A stretch of DNA of 64,000 bases from Streptomyces sp. Isolate_45 (GTDB lineage: Bacteria; Actinomycetota; Actinomycetes; Streptomycetales; Streptomycetaceae), in contig NZ_JANFAK020000019.1 of NCBI RefSeq assembly GCF_024721315.2, positions 1 to 64,000 of the forward strand. The letters run 5' to 3'. Shown here in pieces: positions 27,768-36,327 of the stretch; the stretch's first letter is position 1; each line of letters starts with the position of its first letter. Both the position numbers and the translations under genes were made by a program. The notes under the pieces were generated by a model. That model saw only the letters and a program-made list of their open reading frames with translations. It ran no database searches and was not told the DNA's origin.

Positions 27768-28715
27768 ATGCACCACAAGCCCCTGGGCCGTTCAGGACTT
27801 CAGGTCTCCGCCGTCGGCCTGGGCTGCAACAACTTCGGCGGCCGGCTCGACGCCCGGGCCACCCGCGCCGTCGTCGACGCCGCCCTCGACGCCGGGATCA
27901 CCCTCCTCGACACCGCCGACATCTACGGCGGCAGTGGCGGCTCCGAGAGCCACCTCGGCCAGGCCCTCAAGGGCCGCCGAGACCAGGTGGTCCTCGCCAC
28001 CAAGTTCGGGTACGACGGCGTCGACATGGGGTACGGGGCCGCCGCCGGAGCCCGCGGAGGCCGCGCCTACATCCGGCGCGCCGTGGAGGCCTCGCTGCGC
28101 CGCTTGGAGACCGATCACATCGATCTCTACCAGCTGCACAGCCCCGACCCGGCCACCCCGATCGCCGAAACCCTCGCCGCGCTCGACGAGCTCGTCACCG
28201 AGGGCAAGATCCGCTACATCGGGCACTCCAACCTCAGCGGCTGGCAGCTCGCCGAAGCCGCCCACGTCGCCCGCGAGACGGGCGCGACGCCCTTCGTGTC
28301 GGCGCAGAACGAATGGTCGCTGCTCCAGAGGTCCGCCGAACGGGAACTCGTGCCCGCCGCCCTGCACTACGGAGTCGGCGTCCTGCCCTACTTCCCGCTC
28401 GCCAACGGCCTGCTCACCGGCAAGATCCGGCGCGGCGCGGCCGTCCCGGCCGGCTCCCGACTCGAAGGGCGCGACGCGTACCTCACCGAGGAGCGCCTCG
28501 ACACCGTGGAAGCGCTCGCCGCCATCGCCGAGAAGTACGACCGCACGGTGCTGGAACTCGCCATCGGCTGGCTCTCGGCCCAGCCCGGCTGCGCCTCCGT
28601 CATCGCCGGCGCCACCTCCGCGGAGCAGGTGCGCGCCAACGCGGCCGTCGCCGACCGCCCGCTGGACGCGGAAATCCTGGCGGAGATCGACACCGCCGTG
28701 GGGAGCCCCGCATGA
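27768..28715 (+). CDS. Aldo/keto reductase
   Basis: A 315-residue NADPH-dependent (alpha/beta)8 oxidoreductase. Catalytic tetrad candidates are the Asp in LLDTADIYGG, its Tyr, the Lys in VVLATKFGYDG and the His in IDLYQLHSPD. The cofactor segment is IAGATSAEQVRANAAV. GGAGGAG precedes the ATG. It overlaps the next dehydrogenase gene by 4 bp (ATGA). It resembles YghZ/Kv-beta-like reductases; the substrate is unknown. Confidence 0.9.
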   Translation: MHHKPLGRSGLQVSAVGLGCNNFGGRLDARATRAVVDAALDAGITLLDTADIYGGSGGSESHLGQALKGRRDQVVLATKFGYDGVDMGYGAAAGARGGRAYIRRAVEASLRRLETDHIDLYQLHSPDPATPIAETLAALDELVTEGKIRYIGHSNLSGWQLAEAAHVARETGATPFVSAQNEWSLLQRSAERELVPAALHYGVGVLPYFPLANGLLTGKIRRGAAVPAGSRLEGRDAYLTEERLDTVEALAAIAEKYDRTVLELAIGWLSAQPGCASVIAGATSAEQVRANAAVADRPLDAEILAEIDTAVGSPA

Positions 28716-29707
28716 CGGACGCCACCGCCGCGGCGGAGCCCCTGCGCTGCGCCGTCCTGGACGACCACCAGGGTGCGGCCACCACCCTCGCGGACTGGTC
28801 AGGAGTCACCGCCCGGGGCGTCGAGGTGGTCACGTACGCCGACCACCTCGACGACGAGGACGAACTGGCCGCCCGCCTGGCCGGGTTCGACTTCGTCGTC
28901 ACGCTCCGCGAGCGGGTGCCGTTCCCGGCGAGCCTCCTGGAGCGGCTGCCCCGCCTCAAGTTGCTCGTCGCGAGCGGCATGCGCAACTCGGTCATCGACT
29001 ACGAGGCCGCCGCGCGCACCGGCCTGACCGTGTGCGGCACCGCCAGTTCCTCCACCCCGCCCGTCGAGCTGACCTGGGCCCTGCTCCTCGGCCTGGCCCG
29101 GGGGATCGCGGTCGAGGCCGCGGCCCTGCGCTCGGGCGAGGGGCCCTGGCAGCGGACCGTCGGAGCCGACCTGCACGGTCGGCGCCTGGGCCTCCTCGGT
29201 CTCGGCAAGATCGGCAGCCGGGTCGCGCGGATCGGCCTCGCCTTCGGTATGGAGGTCTCGGCGTGGAGCGCCAACCTCACGAAGGAACGCGCCGACGAGG
29301 TGGGCGTGAGCCTCGCCGGGTCCCTGGAGGAACTCCTCGCGGACTCCGACTTCGTCTCCGTCCACCTGGCGCTCGGCGACCGGTCCCGGGGTCTGATCGG
29401 GGCGTCCGAACTGGCCCTGATGCGACCGCACACCCACCTGGTCAACACCTCCCGCAGCGCCATCGTCGACCAGGACGCGCTCCTCGACGCCCTGCGCGAG
29501 GGGCGCATCGCCGGCGCGGCCCTCGACGTCTTCGACACCGAGCCGCTGCCCGCCGCGGACCCGGTGCGGACCGCCCCGAACCTCCTCGCCACGCCGCACC
29601 TGGGCTACGTCACGCGGGCCAACTACGCGACTTACTACGGCGAGGCCGTCGAGGACGTCCTCGCCTTCCTCGACGGCTCACCCGTACGCGTCCTTCCGCT
29701 TCCGTAG
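28712..29707 (+). CDS. D-2-hydroxyacid dehydrogenase family protein
   Basis: A 331-residue NAD-dependent dehydrogenase of the phosphoglycerate/formate dehydrogenase type. The NAD motif is LGLLGLGKIGSRVARIG. The catalytic set is Arg in VNTSRSAIVD, Glu in DVFDTEPLP and His in LATPHLGYV. It is coupled to the aldo/keto reductase gene through an ATGA overlap. Together they could reduce and oxidise a 2-keto acid, but no transporter or regulator nearby indicates which one. Confidence 0.9.
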   Translation: MTDATAAAEPLRCAVLDDHQGAATTLADWSGVTARGVEVVTYADHLDDEDELAARLAGFDFVVTLRERVPFPASLLERLPRLKLLVASGMRNSVIDYEAAARTGLTVCGTASSSTPPVELTWALLLGLARGIAVEAAALRSGEGPWQRTVGADLHGRRLGLLGLGKIGSRVARIGLAFGMEVSAWSANLTKERADEVGVSLAGSLEELLADSDFVSVHLALGDRSRGLIGASELALMRPHTHLVNTSRSAIVDQDALLDALREGRIAGAALDVFDTEPLPAADPVRTAPNLLATPHLGYVTRANYATYYGEAVEDVLAFLDGSPVRVLPLP

Positions 29708-29806
29708 CGGCCCGCCCCGCCCGGCGCGCCCGCCCGGCCCCGGCCCGTCTCCACCCGGCGCCGGGCGCGTCCTGAACGGCCGAGGGCCGCGTGCGGGCCG
29801 GGCGCC

Positions 29807-30670
29807 TCAGGACACGATGTCCTTGCGCGAGAACCCCCGGAAGGCCAGCGCGAACAGCACCACGGCGTACGACACCGAAACCGCCGCGCCCTTGATCATC
29901 CCGCCCCACTCCAGCTGCGGTTGCAAGGCGTCCGCCCAGGCGAACTGCCAGTGCGCGGGCAGGAACTCGCGCCACGACCCGAGGGCGGTGACGGCGTCCA
30001 GCACGTTCCCGACGATCGTCAGGCCGACCGCCCCGCCCACCGCGCCCAGCGGGGCGTCCGTCCGCGTCGACAACCAGAACGCGAGCCCGGCCGTGACCAG
30101 CTGCGAAACGAAGACGAACGCCACGGCCAGTGCGATCCGCGGCAGCGTGTCCGCGGCCGCCAGCGCCCCGCCCGTAGGCAGCTTCAGCGGCCCCCAGCCG
30201 TACGCGGCCGTGCCCACCACCAACGCCACCACCGGCAGCAACACGATCGCCGCCAGGCTGAACCCGAGGGCCGCGACCAGCTTGCTCCACAGCAGCCGGG
30301 CCCGGGGGACCGGCGAGGCCAGCAGGTAGCGCAGCGAGGACCAGCCGGCCTCGGAGGCCACCGTGTCCCCGCAGAACAGCGCGACGGGCACCACCAGAAG
30401 GAATCCGGCCGACACGAACAGGCAGGTGACCGCGAAGTTCGCGCCGGACTCCGTCGCCGTGTCGATGAGGCTGATCCGGCCGTTGCCGCCGCCCGGCCCG
30501 TCGTCGCCGCCACCCACCGCGAAGGCGATGATCATGACGAACGGCAGCGCGGCCAGCACTCCGGCCATCACCAGCGTCCGCCGCCGGCGCCACTGCCGCA
30601 GCGCCTCCACCCGCAGCGGCAGGGTGCGGTTCGCCCGGTAGCCCGGCGCGGTCTCCTGTACGGCGTTCAC
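29807..30670 (-). CDS. ABC-2 type transporter permease
   Basis: A 287-residue membrane protein with about six hydrophobic helices (for example TLVMAGVLAALPFVMIIAFA, FAVTCLFVSAGFLLVVPVAL, FSLAAIVLLPVVALVVGTAA). The extracellular loop contains a Gly/Asp-rich stretch. Its start overlaps the stop of the fused hydrolase-ATPase by 4 bp, so the two form one export unit. The exported substrate is unknown. Confidence 0.88.
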   Translation of the reverse strand: MNAVQETAPGYRANRTLPLRVEALRQWRRRRTLVMAGVLAALPFVMIIAFAVGGGDDGPGGGNGRISLIDTATESGANFAVTCLFVSAGFLLVVPVALFCGDTVASEAGWSSLRYLLASPVPRARLLWSKLVAALGFSLAAIVLLPVVALVVGTAAYGWGPLKLPTGGALAAADTLPRIALAVAFVFVSQLVTAGLAFWLSTRTDAPLGAVGGAVGLTIVGNVLDAVTALGSWREFLPAHWQFAWADALQPQLEWGGMIKGAAVSVSYAVVLFALAFRGFSRKDIVS

Positions 30671-33381
30671 GCCGCACCTCCGATCAGGGTGAGGAACGCG
30701 TCTTCCAGCCGCCGGTGCGGCCCCACCGCGGACACCGGGACGTCCAGCCGTACGAGTTCGGCGATCAGCCCGGCGGCGCTCACGCCGTCGAGCCGGACCA
30801 GGAGCCCCTCGTCGGCGGGCAGCACGGAGCCGACCCCCTCCAGGGCCGCGACCTTCTCCAGGGTCATCCCGTCCACCGGCCCCTCCAACGTGACCAGCAG
30901 CGTGTCCCCGCCGCCCGTGATCTCGGCGACCTCACCCGCCTGCACGAGCCGTCCCCGGTCCATGACGACCAGGTGCGTGCAGGACTGCTCCACCTCCGAC
31001 AGCAGGTGGCTGGAGACGATGACCGTCCGTCCGGCGGCGGCGTAGCGGATCATCACGTCCCGCATCTCGCGGATCTGCGGCGGGTCCAGGCCGTTGGTCG
31101 GTTCGTCGAGGATCAGCAGGTCCGGCATGCCGAGCATCGCCTGCGCGATGGCGAGCCGCTGGCGCATGCCCTGCGAGTACGTGCGCACCGCGCGTTCCAG
31201 TGCGTCGCCGAGCCCGGCGATCTCCAGCGCCTCCGCCAGGTGGGCGTCCTCGGCGGGACGGCCCGTGGCCTGCCAGTACAGCTCCAGGTTGGCCCGGCCC
31301 GTCAGGTGCGGCAGGAAACCGGCCCCTTCCACGAACGCCCCGACCCGCGACAGCACCGGCGCGCCGGGCCGGATGAGGTGCCCGAAGACCCGGATCTCCC
31401 CGGCGTCCGGCGAGATCAGCCCCATCAGCATCCGCAGCGTGGTGGTCTTCCCGGCGCCGTTGGGCCCGAGCAGACCGAGCACCTGCCCCTTCTCCACCCG
31501 GAAGGAAAGGTCCCGCACCGCGTACCGGTCCGCGGCCTTGGCGTAGCGCTTCGTCAGCCCGGTGATGTCCAGTGGTACGTCGGCCAGCGCGGGTTCGGGC
31601 TGCGCTTCTCCCATCCGGGTCCCGGCGCGGCCCCCGCCGGTGCGCCGGATCCCGAGGAGCCCCGCGGCCAGCGCCACCGCGCCGAGCGGCAGCCACCAGG
31701 TCCAGGCGGGCAGGTCGGTGGCGGCCGTGGCGACCCCGTCCGCGACGGGTACGGCCAGCGGGCCCTCCGCCGAGACGGTGTAACGGGCCGGGGCGGCCGG
31801 CGAGGCGTAGCCGAGGTCGGTGGCGGCGACCACCAGCCGCAGCCGGTGTCCGGCCCGCACGGCGTGGTCGATGGCCGGGAGCCGCAGCCGTACGGTCGCC
31901 GTCTCGCGGGCGTCCTCCACCCGCACCGGGGCGACCAACTGGTTCGGCAGCACCTGCTGCCGCCCGTCGGGGCCCACGTCGTACACCTTGCCGAACAGGA
32001 CGGCCGAACCGTCGCCGGCTGTCGACCTCACCTTCAGGGTTACGGCCGGGGTTCCGGTGATCCGTACGTCCTCGGTCAGCGGCTCCGATTCGAAGCGGGC
32101 GTTCTGCCCGGGGAAGTCCAGGGCGACGCCCGTCCCGAGCGCGGCGAGCTGCCCGCCGATGCCGGGCAGCGCCGACAGCGCGGGCGGCGTGCCGCCGGCC
32201 GGGTTCGCGAAGGTCTGCTCACGGCCCGACAGGGCGAACTCGCGCGGTGTGGAGCCGAGCCCGGGGTAGGCGTCACCGGTCGCGCCGCGCAGTTTGACCT
32301 GCCCGTCGGTGGAGTCGATGCCGCCGGAGCGGGAGACCCGGAACGCCGGGCCGGTGTCCACGCCCTCGTCGCCCTTGAGGTAGCGGTCGAACCAGGCCGT
32401 GATCCGCCCCTCGACGCGGGCGGATTCGCGCATGCCGCCGTCGTGACCGCCCGCCGCCCAGTCCACGGAGACGGGCGCGCCGTTCCCCGCGATGGCCTTC
32501 GCCATGGCGTCGGCCTGGTCGAGGGGGAAGAGGGAGTCGTCCTGGCCCTGCACGATCAGCGCCGGAACCTTGATCCGGTCGCCCACGGCGGACGGGCTGC
32601 GCCGCTCCAGCAGCTCCCGGGCCTCGGCGTCGGGCTTGCCCGCCACCGCGACCCGCTCGTACATGGCGCACAACTGCGGCTCGAACCGTCCGCAGCCCGA
32701 ATCGGTGGGCGGCCCGGCGGGCGCGGCCGCAGGCGCCTGAGCGCCGCCCTGGAGGCCGCCCGCCGCGCCGGTGGTGAAGAAGATGCCGGTCCACAGCTTC
32801 TTGAACACGCCCTGCGGGAAGAGGGCGTCGGCCAGGTTCCAGTACGTGATCTGCGGGGCGATCGCGTCGACCCGCCGGTCGTACCCCGCGGCCAGCAGCG
32901 AGACGGCCCCGCCGTACGACGCGCCCGCGACGCCCACCCGGGGGTCACCGGCGGCGTCCAGCCGCACCTCGGGGCGCTTCGCCAGCCAGTCGACGAGCGC
33001 GGAGACGTCCTTGACCTCGTGCTCCGGATCGTTCAACCCGATCAGCCCGCCGGATCGGCCGAACCCGCGCGCCGACCAGGTCAGGACGGCGTACCCGTCG
33101 CGCGCCAGCCGCTCGGCCTGCGCCCGGACGTCGTCCTTGCTCCCGCCGAAGCCGTGGCCCAGCAGCACCGCGGGCCGTTTCCCGTCCCCGCCGCCGGCCG
33201 TGAAGTAGGAGGTGTCGATCCCGGCACCGGGCAGGTTCAGGACCTGGTCCTGGCGGTGCACGGCCGGCGCGTCCCCGGACGCGGCGGCCGCCGTCCAGGT
33301 TCCGGCGCCGGCCAGGACGGCGAACGCGGCGACACCGGAGAGCAGGCGGTCTCGGCGGCGCCGTGGCAGTCGGAGCTTCAT
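30667..33381 (-). CDS. Fusion protein: secreted-type alpha/beta-hydrolase (X-Pro dipeptidyl peptidase/CocE-like) joined to an ABC ATPase
   Basis: A 904-residue chain. Residues ~12-35 are a hydrophobic signal/anchor (LLSGVAAFAVLAGAGTWTAAAA). Residues ~40-330 form an S15/CocE-type hydrolase with nucleophile S155 in AGASYGGAVSLL, a C-terminal His in GGHDGG and an Asp near LIVQGQDDSLFP. A beta-sandwich X-Pro-C domain (~340-560) follows. A single helix (WWLPLGAVALAAGLLGIRR) leads to an ABC ATPase (~625-860): Walker A GPNGAGKTT, signature YSQGMRQR, Walker B LLILDEPTNGLDP. With an exported N-terminus and one helix, the hydrolase would lie outside and the ATPase inside. The permease follows directly. 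Confidence 0.88.
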   Translation of the reverse strand: MKLRLPRRRRDRLLSGVAAFAVLAGAGTWTAAAASGDAPAVHRQDQVLNLPGAGIDTSYFTAGGGDGKRPAVLLGHGFGGSKDDVRAQAERLARDGYAVLTWSARGFGRSGGLIGLNDPEHEVKDVSALVDWLAKRPEVRLDAAGDPRVGVAGASYGGAVSLLAAGYDRRVDAIAPQITYWNLADALFPQGVFKKLWTGIFFTTGAAGGLQGGAQAPAAAPAGPPTDSGCGRFEPQLCAMYERVAVAGKPDAEARELLERRSPSAVGDRIKVPALIVQGQDDSLFPLDQADAMAKAIAGNGAPVSVDWAAGGHDGGMRESARVEGRITAWFDRYLKGDEGVDTGPAFRVSRSGGIDSTDGQVKLRGATGDAYPGLGSTPREFALSGREQTFANPAGGTPPALSALPGIGGQLAALGTGVALDFPGQNARFESEPLTEDVRITGTPAVTLKVRSTAGDGSAVLFGKVYDVGPDGRQQVLPNQLVAPVRVEDARETATVRLRLPAIDHAVRAGHRLRLVVAATDLGYASPAAPARYTVSAEGPLAVPVADGVATAATDLPAWTWWLPLGAVALAAGLLGIRRTGGGRAGTRMGEAQPEPALADVPLDITGLTKRYAKAADRYAVRDLSFRVEKGQVLGLLGPNGAGKTTTLRMLMGLISPDAGEIRVFGHLIRPGAPVLSRVGAFVEGAGFLPHLTGRANLELYWQATGRPAEDAHLAEALEIAGLGDALERAVRTYSQGMRQRLAIAQAMLGMPDLLILDEPTNGLDPPQIREMRDVMIRYAAAGRTVIVSSHLLSEVEQSCTHLVVMDRGRLVQAGEVAEITGGGDTLLVTLEGPVDGMTLEKVAALEGVGSVLPADEGLLVRLDGVSAAGLIAELVRLDVPVSAVGPHRRLEDAFLTLIGGAA

Positions 33382-33559
33382 ACCGAAACCCTAAAGCCCC
33401 TGGTCTCCCGACCCGAGCTCCTTCAGGCGTAGCCCCGCACCTTCTCCAGGACTACACCGGGTCACCGGTGTACCGCACCTGCGGTACCCGGCCGCGGTAC
33501 ACGGCCCCGGGCCGCGCCCCGGGCTGCGGCGCCGGCACGTCGGCGGCAGGATGGACCGC

Positions 33560-35170
33560 ATGCTGCTCTCCGAGGTCGCGCGGGTGTCCCGGGAGGTGGC
33601 CGAGACCTCCGCCCGGTCCCGGAAGAAGGCCCTGCTGGCAGGCCTGTTCGCCGCCGCTCCGCCCGAGGAGGCGGCCCTGGTCGTCTCCTACCTCTCCGGG
33701 CGCCTCCCGCAGGGCCGGCCGGGCGTCGGATGGCGCACGCTCGGCCGCGCGAGCGAGCCCGCCGCCGTTGCCTCCCTCACCGTGGCCGGCGTCGACGCCG
33801 CCGTCTCCGCCCTCGCCGCCGTCGCCGGGCCCGGCGCGCAGGCCGAGCGCGCCCGCCTCGTCGACACCCTGATGGGCTCCGCGACCGAGCCCGAACAGCG
33901 GTTCCTGCGCGGCCTGCTGTCCGGGGAGGTCCGGCAGGGGGCCCTGGACGCCGTGGCCCTGGACGGGGTGGCCGCGGCGGCCGGGGTGCCCGCGGCCGCC
34001 CTGCGCCGGGCCGTGATGCTCGACGGATCGCTGCCCCGGGTCGCCGCCGCCGTCCTGGCCGAGGGCGCCGCCGCGCTGGACCGGGTGACGCTGCGGGTCG
34101 GCCGGCCCGTCCAGCCCATGCTGGCCGGCACCGCCCCGTCGGTGGCCGCGGCCCTGATCGCGCTCGGCCCGTGCGCGGTCGAGGAGAAGCTCGACGGCAT
34201 CCGCGTCCAGGTGCACCGCGACGGGGACGACGTACGCATCCACACGCGCTCCCTCGACGAGATCACCGACCGGCTCCCCGAGGTGACCGAACTGGTCCGC
34301 GACTTCCCCGGGGAGCGGTTCATCCTGGACGGCGAGGTCATCGGGCAGACCCTCGAAGGCCGTCCCGTGCCCTTCCAGGAGATCGCTGGGCGGGTGGGCT
34401 CCCGGCTGGACGTGGCCGCCGCGCGCCGGACGCTGCCCGTGACCGCGTACTTCTTCGACCTGCTCCTGTCCGGCGACCGGGTCCTGCTCGACCTGCCCGT
34501 GCGCGAGCGGTACGCGGAGCTCGCCGCGCTGGTGCCCGAGGCCCACCGGGTGCGCCGCCTGGTGACGGAGGACCCGGGGACGGGGACGGCCGGAGCCGAG
34601 GAGTTCTGGACGCGAACCCTGGGCCGGGGCCACGAGGGGGTCGTGGTCAAGGCGCTCGACTCCGCCTACGCGGCCGGCCGGCGCGGCAAGCAGTGGCTCA
34701 AGGTGAAGCCGGTGCACACCCTCGACCTGGTCGTGCTCGCCGTGGAACGGGGCAACGGCCGCCGTACCGGCCTCCTGTCGAACCTGCACCTCGGCGCCCG
34801 GGCGGCCGACGGCACGTACGCCATGCTCGGCAAGACCTTCAAGGGCCTCACCGACGCCATGCTGGCCTGGCAGACGGAGCGGCTGACCGAACTGGCGGTG
34901 GAGGACGACGGGTACACCGTCCGCGTCCGACCGGAACTCGTCGTCGAGATCGCGTACGACGGCCTGCAGCGCTCCACCCGCTACCCGGCGGGCGTGGCGC
35001 TGCGCTTCGCCCGCGTACTGCGCCACCGCCCGGACAAGACGGCCGAGGAGGCGGATACGGTGGAGACCGTGCTCGCGCAGGGCGTCGCCGCGGGGACGGG
35101 CGCGGACGGTACCCCGGAGGGCACCCCGGACGACACCGCGCAGGCGGGAGCAGCCCCGGAGGTCGGGTGA
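33560..35170 (+). CDS. ligB: ATP-dependent DNA ligase
   Basis: A 536-residue ligase with an N-terminal DNA-binding domain (about 1-190) and adenylylation domain. The nucleophilic lysine is K210 in EEKLDGIRVQVH. The later motifs (LDGEVIG, EGVVVKALDSAY, KQWLKVKP) and an OB-fold domain follow. Its start, MLLSEVARVSREVAETSARS, resembles actinobacterial LigB; an upstream ATG at 33551 is in frame but less family-like. It seals nicks and is thought to be accessory to NAD-dependent LigA. No Ku or primase genes are adjacent. Confidence 0.92.
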   Translation: MLLSEVARVSREVAETSARSRKKALLAGLFAAAPPEEAALVVSYLSGRLPQGRPGVGWRTLGRASEPAAVASLTVAGVDAAVSALAAVAGPGAQAERARLVDTLMGSATEPEQRFLRGLLSGEVRQGALDAVALDGVAAAAGVPAAALRRAVMLDGSLPRVAAAVLAEGAAALDRVTLRVGRPVQPMLAGTAPSVAAALIALGPCAVEEKLDGIRVQVHRDGDDVRIHTRSLDEITDRLPEVTELVRDFPGERFILDGEVIGQTLEGRPVPFQEIAGRVGSRLDVAAARRTLPVTAYFFDLLLSGDRVLLDLPVRERYAELAALVPEAHRVRRLVTEDPGTGTAGAEEFWTRTLGRGHEGVVVKALDSAYAAGRRGKQWLKVKPVHTLDLVVLAVERGNGRRTGLLSNLHLGARAADGTYAMLGKTFKGLTDAMLAWQTERLTELAVEDDGYTVRVRPELVVEIAYDGLQRSTRYPAGVALRFARVLRHRPDKTAEEADTVETVLAQGVAAGTGADGTPEGTPDDTAQAGAAPEVG

Positions 35171-35172
35171 TT

Positions 35173-35207
35173 TTGCCTGGGAGGCAAGGAGATTGCCAGG
35201 AAGGCAA
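35173..35207. promoter_or_regulatory. Twin operators TTGCC-N5-GGCAA
   Basis: TTGCCTGGGAGGCAA (35173-35187) and TTGCCAGGAAGGCAA (35193-35207) are two perfect inverted repeats exactly 20 bp apart, that is, on the same DNA face. They lie 20-55 bp before the XRE-cupin regulator start and likely mediate autoregulation. Confidence 0.7.
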
Positions 35208-35227
35208 GTCTCTGGCTCAATCGGGGT

Positions 35228-35932
35228 ATGACTCCCGCCCCCGGTGACGGTCCCGATGACGCGGCCGGTCCCGAGACCGACCCGGACCCCGACACCCCCG
35301 ACGGCGTCGCCGACGAGCTGCCCACCGTGGCTCCGCAACTGCGTGACCTGCGCCGACGCGCGGGCCTGACGTTGGAGGCGGCCGCCGCGCGGGCCCGGCT
35401 CTCGCCCGCGCACCTGTCCCGCCTGGAGACCGGGCGCCGCCGGCCCTCGCTCCCGCTGCTGCTCGGACTCGCCCGCACCTACGGGACGACCGTCTCCGAG
35501 TTGCTCGGCGAAACCCCGGCCACGGCCGATCCCATCGTACGGGCCGGTGGTCCGGGCGCCCGCGAGGCCGACGGGTGGACGTACTGGCAGGCCGGTGGCT
35601 CCGGCCGGGGCATGCAGGCGCTGCGGGTGCACGTGCCCGCCCCTGCGGGGTCCGGGGCCGGGAAGGGGCCGCGGGAACGCGGGCAGGGCGAGTTGGTGCG
35701 GGTCCACCCCGGGGAGGAGTGGCTGTACGTCCTCGGCGGGCGGCTGCGGCTGCACCTGGGGGAGAGCGAGCACCTGCTGGAGCCGGGGGACAGCGCGCAC
35801 TTCGACTCGCTCACCCCGCACCGGATCGCCGCGGCCACGCCCGGCGGAACCGACCTGCTGTTCGTCCACACCCTGCTGCAGAGCAGCCTCGCGGGGCTGT
35901 GCCTCGGCGGCGCCGAGCACCACCCCCGCTGA
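35228..35932 (+). CDS. XRE-cupin transcriptional regulator
   Basis: A 234-residue regulator. The XRE helix-turn-helix is LRDLRRRAGLTLEAAAARARLS then PAHLSRLETGRRRPS (about 37-75). A C-terminal cupin sensor (about 120-230) has the metal/ligand pattern around VHPGEEWLYVLGGRLRLHLG and LEPGDSAHFDSLTPHRIAA. This architecture controls small-metabolite or stress genes; the ligand is unknown. Twin palindromes precede the start. The next gene encodes a small membrane protein 15 nt downstream, probably its target. Confidence 0.9.
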   Translation: MTPAPGDGPDDAAGPETDPDPDTPDGVADELPTVAPQLRDLRRRAGLTLEAAAARARLSPAHLSRLETGRRRPSLPLLLGLARTYGTTVSELLGETPATADPIVRAGGPGAREADGWTYWQAGGSGRGMQALRVHVPAPAGSGAGKGPRERGQGELVRVHPGEEWLYVLGGRLRLHLGESEHLLEPGDSAHFDSLTPHRIAAATPGGTDLLFVHTLLQSSLAGLCLGGAEHHPR

Positions 35933-35947
35933 CCGAGGAGCCCACCC

Positions 35948-36256
35948 GTGTCGCAGTCGCAGCCCCACTCACAGGCCCAGGCCCCGTCGCACACCCAGCC
36001 GCAGTCCGAGGGAGAGAACGTGCCGCACGTCACCGAGAACACCGGGCGGACCGAGAACACCGCGCCGACGGGGGCCGGCGCGGAGCCGGACGGCACCGTG
36101 GCGCCCGACGGCGCGTCCGTGCCGACCCTGATGAGCCGCATCGAGTCCAAGTTCCCGCGCGGCCTGATCATCCGACTGATCGCCTACCTCTTCGTCGGCC
36201 ACCTCTTCGCCTTCTTCGTCTACCTCCTCTTCGTGCTGGGCGCCGAGAACCAGTAG
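35948..36256 (+). CDS. Small membrane protein, DUF6126-like
   Basis: A 102-residue protein. A disordered Gln/Ser/Pro/Glu-rich N-terminal half is followed by a basic-aromatic region (FPRGLIIRLIAYLFVGHLFA) and one membrane helix ending FVYLLFVLGAENQ. This matches the streptomycete DUF6126 pattern (RFPRGL-IRL-AYL). GTG 35948 lies 15 nt after the regulator stop with GAGGAG upstream, so they form an operon. The function is unknown. Confidence 0.7.
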   Translation: MSQSQPHSQAQAPSHTQPQSEGENVPHVTENTGRTENTAPTGAGAEPDGTVAPDGASVPTLMSRIESKFPRGLIIRLIAYLFVGHLFAFFVYLLFVLGAENQ

Positions 36257-36281
36257 GCCCCGCCCCCTGCCCCCCGCCCCC

Positions 36282-36310
36282 GGGCCGCCGGGTCGGCGAC
36301 CCGCCGGCCC
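36282..36310. terminator. Hairpin between DUF6126-like gene and MFS gene
   Basis: Arms 36282-36294 and 36298-36310 pair over 12 of 13 positions with a GGC loop, between two convergent genes. Confidence 0.6.
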
Positions 36311-36327
36311 GCGCACGTAGCCGGCGG

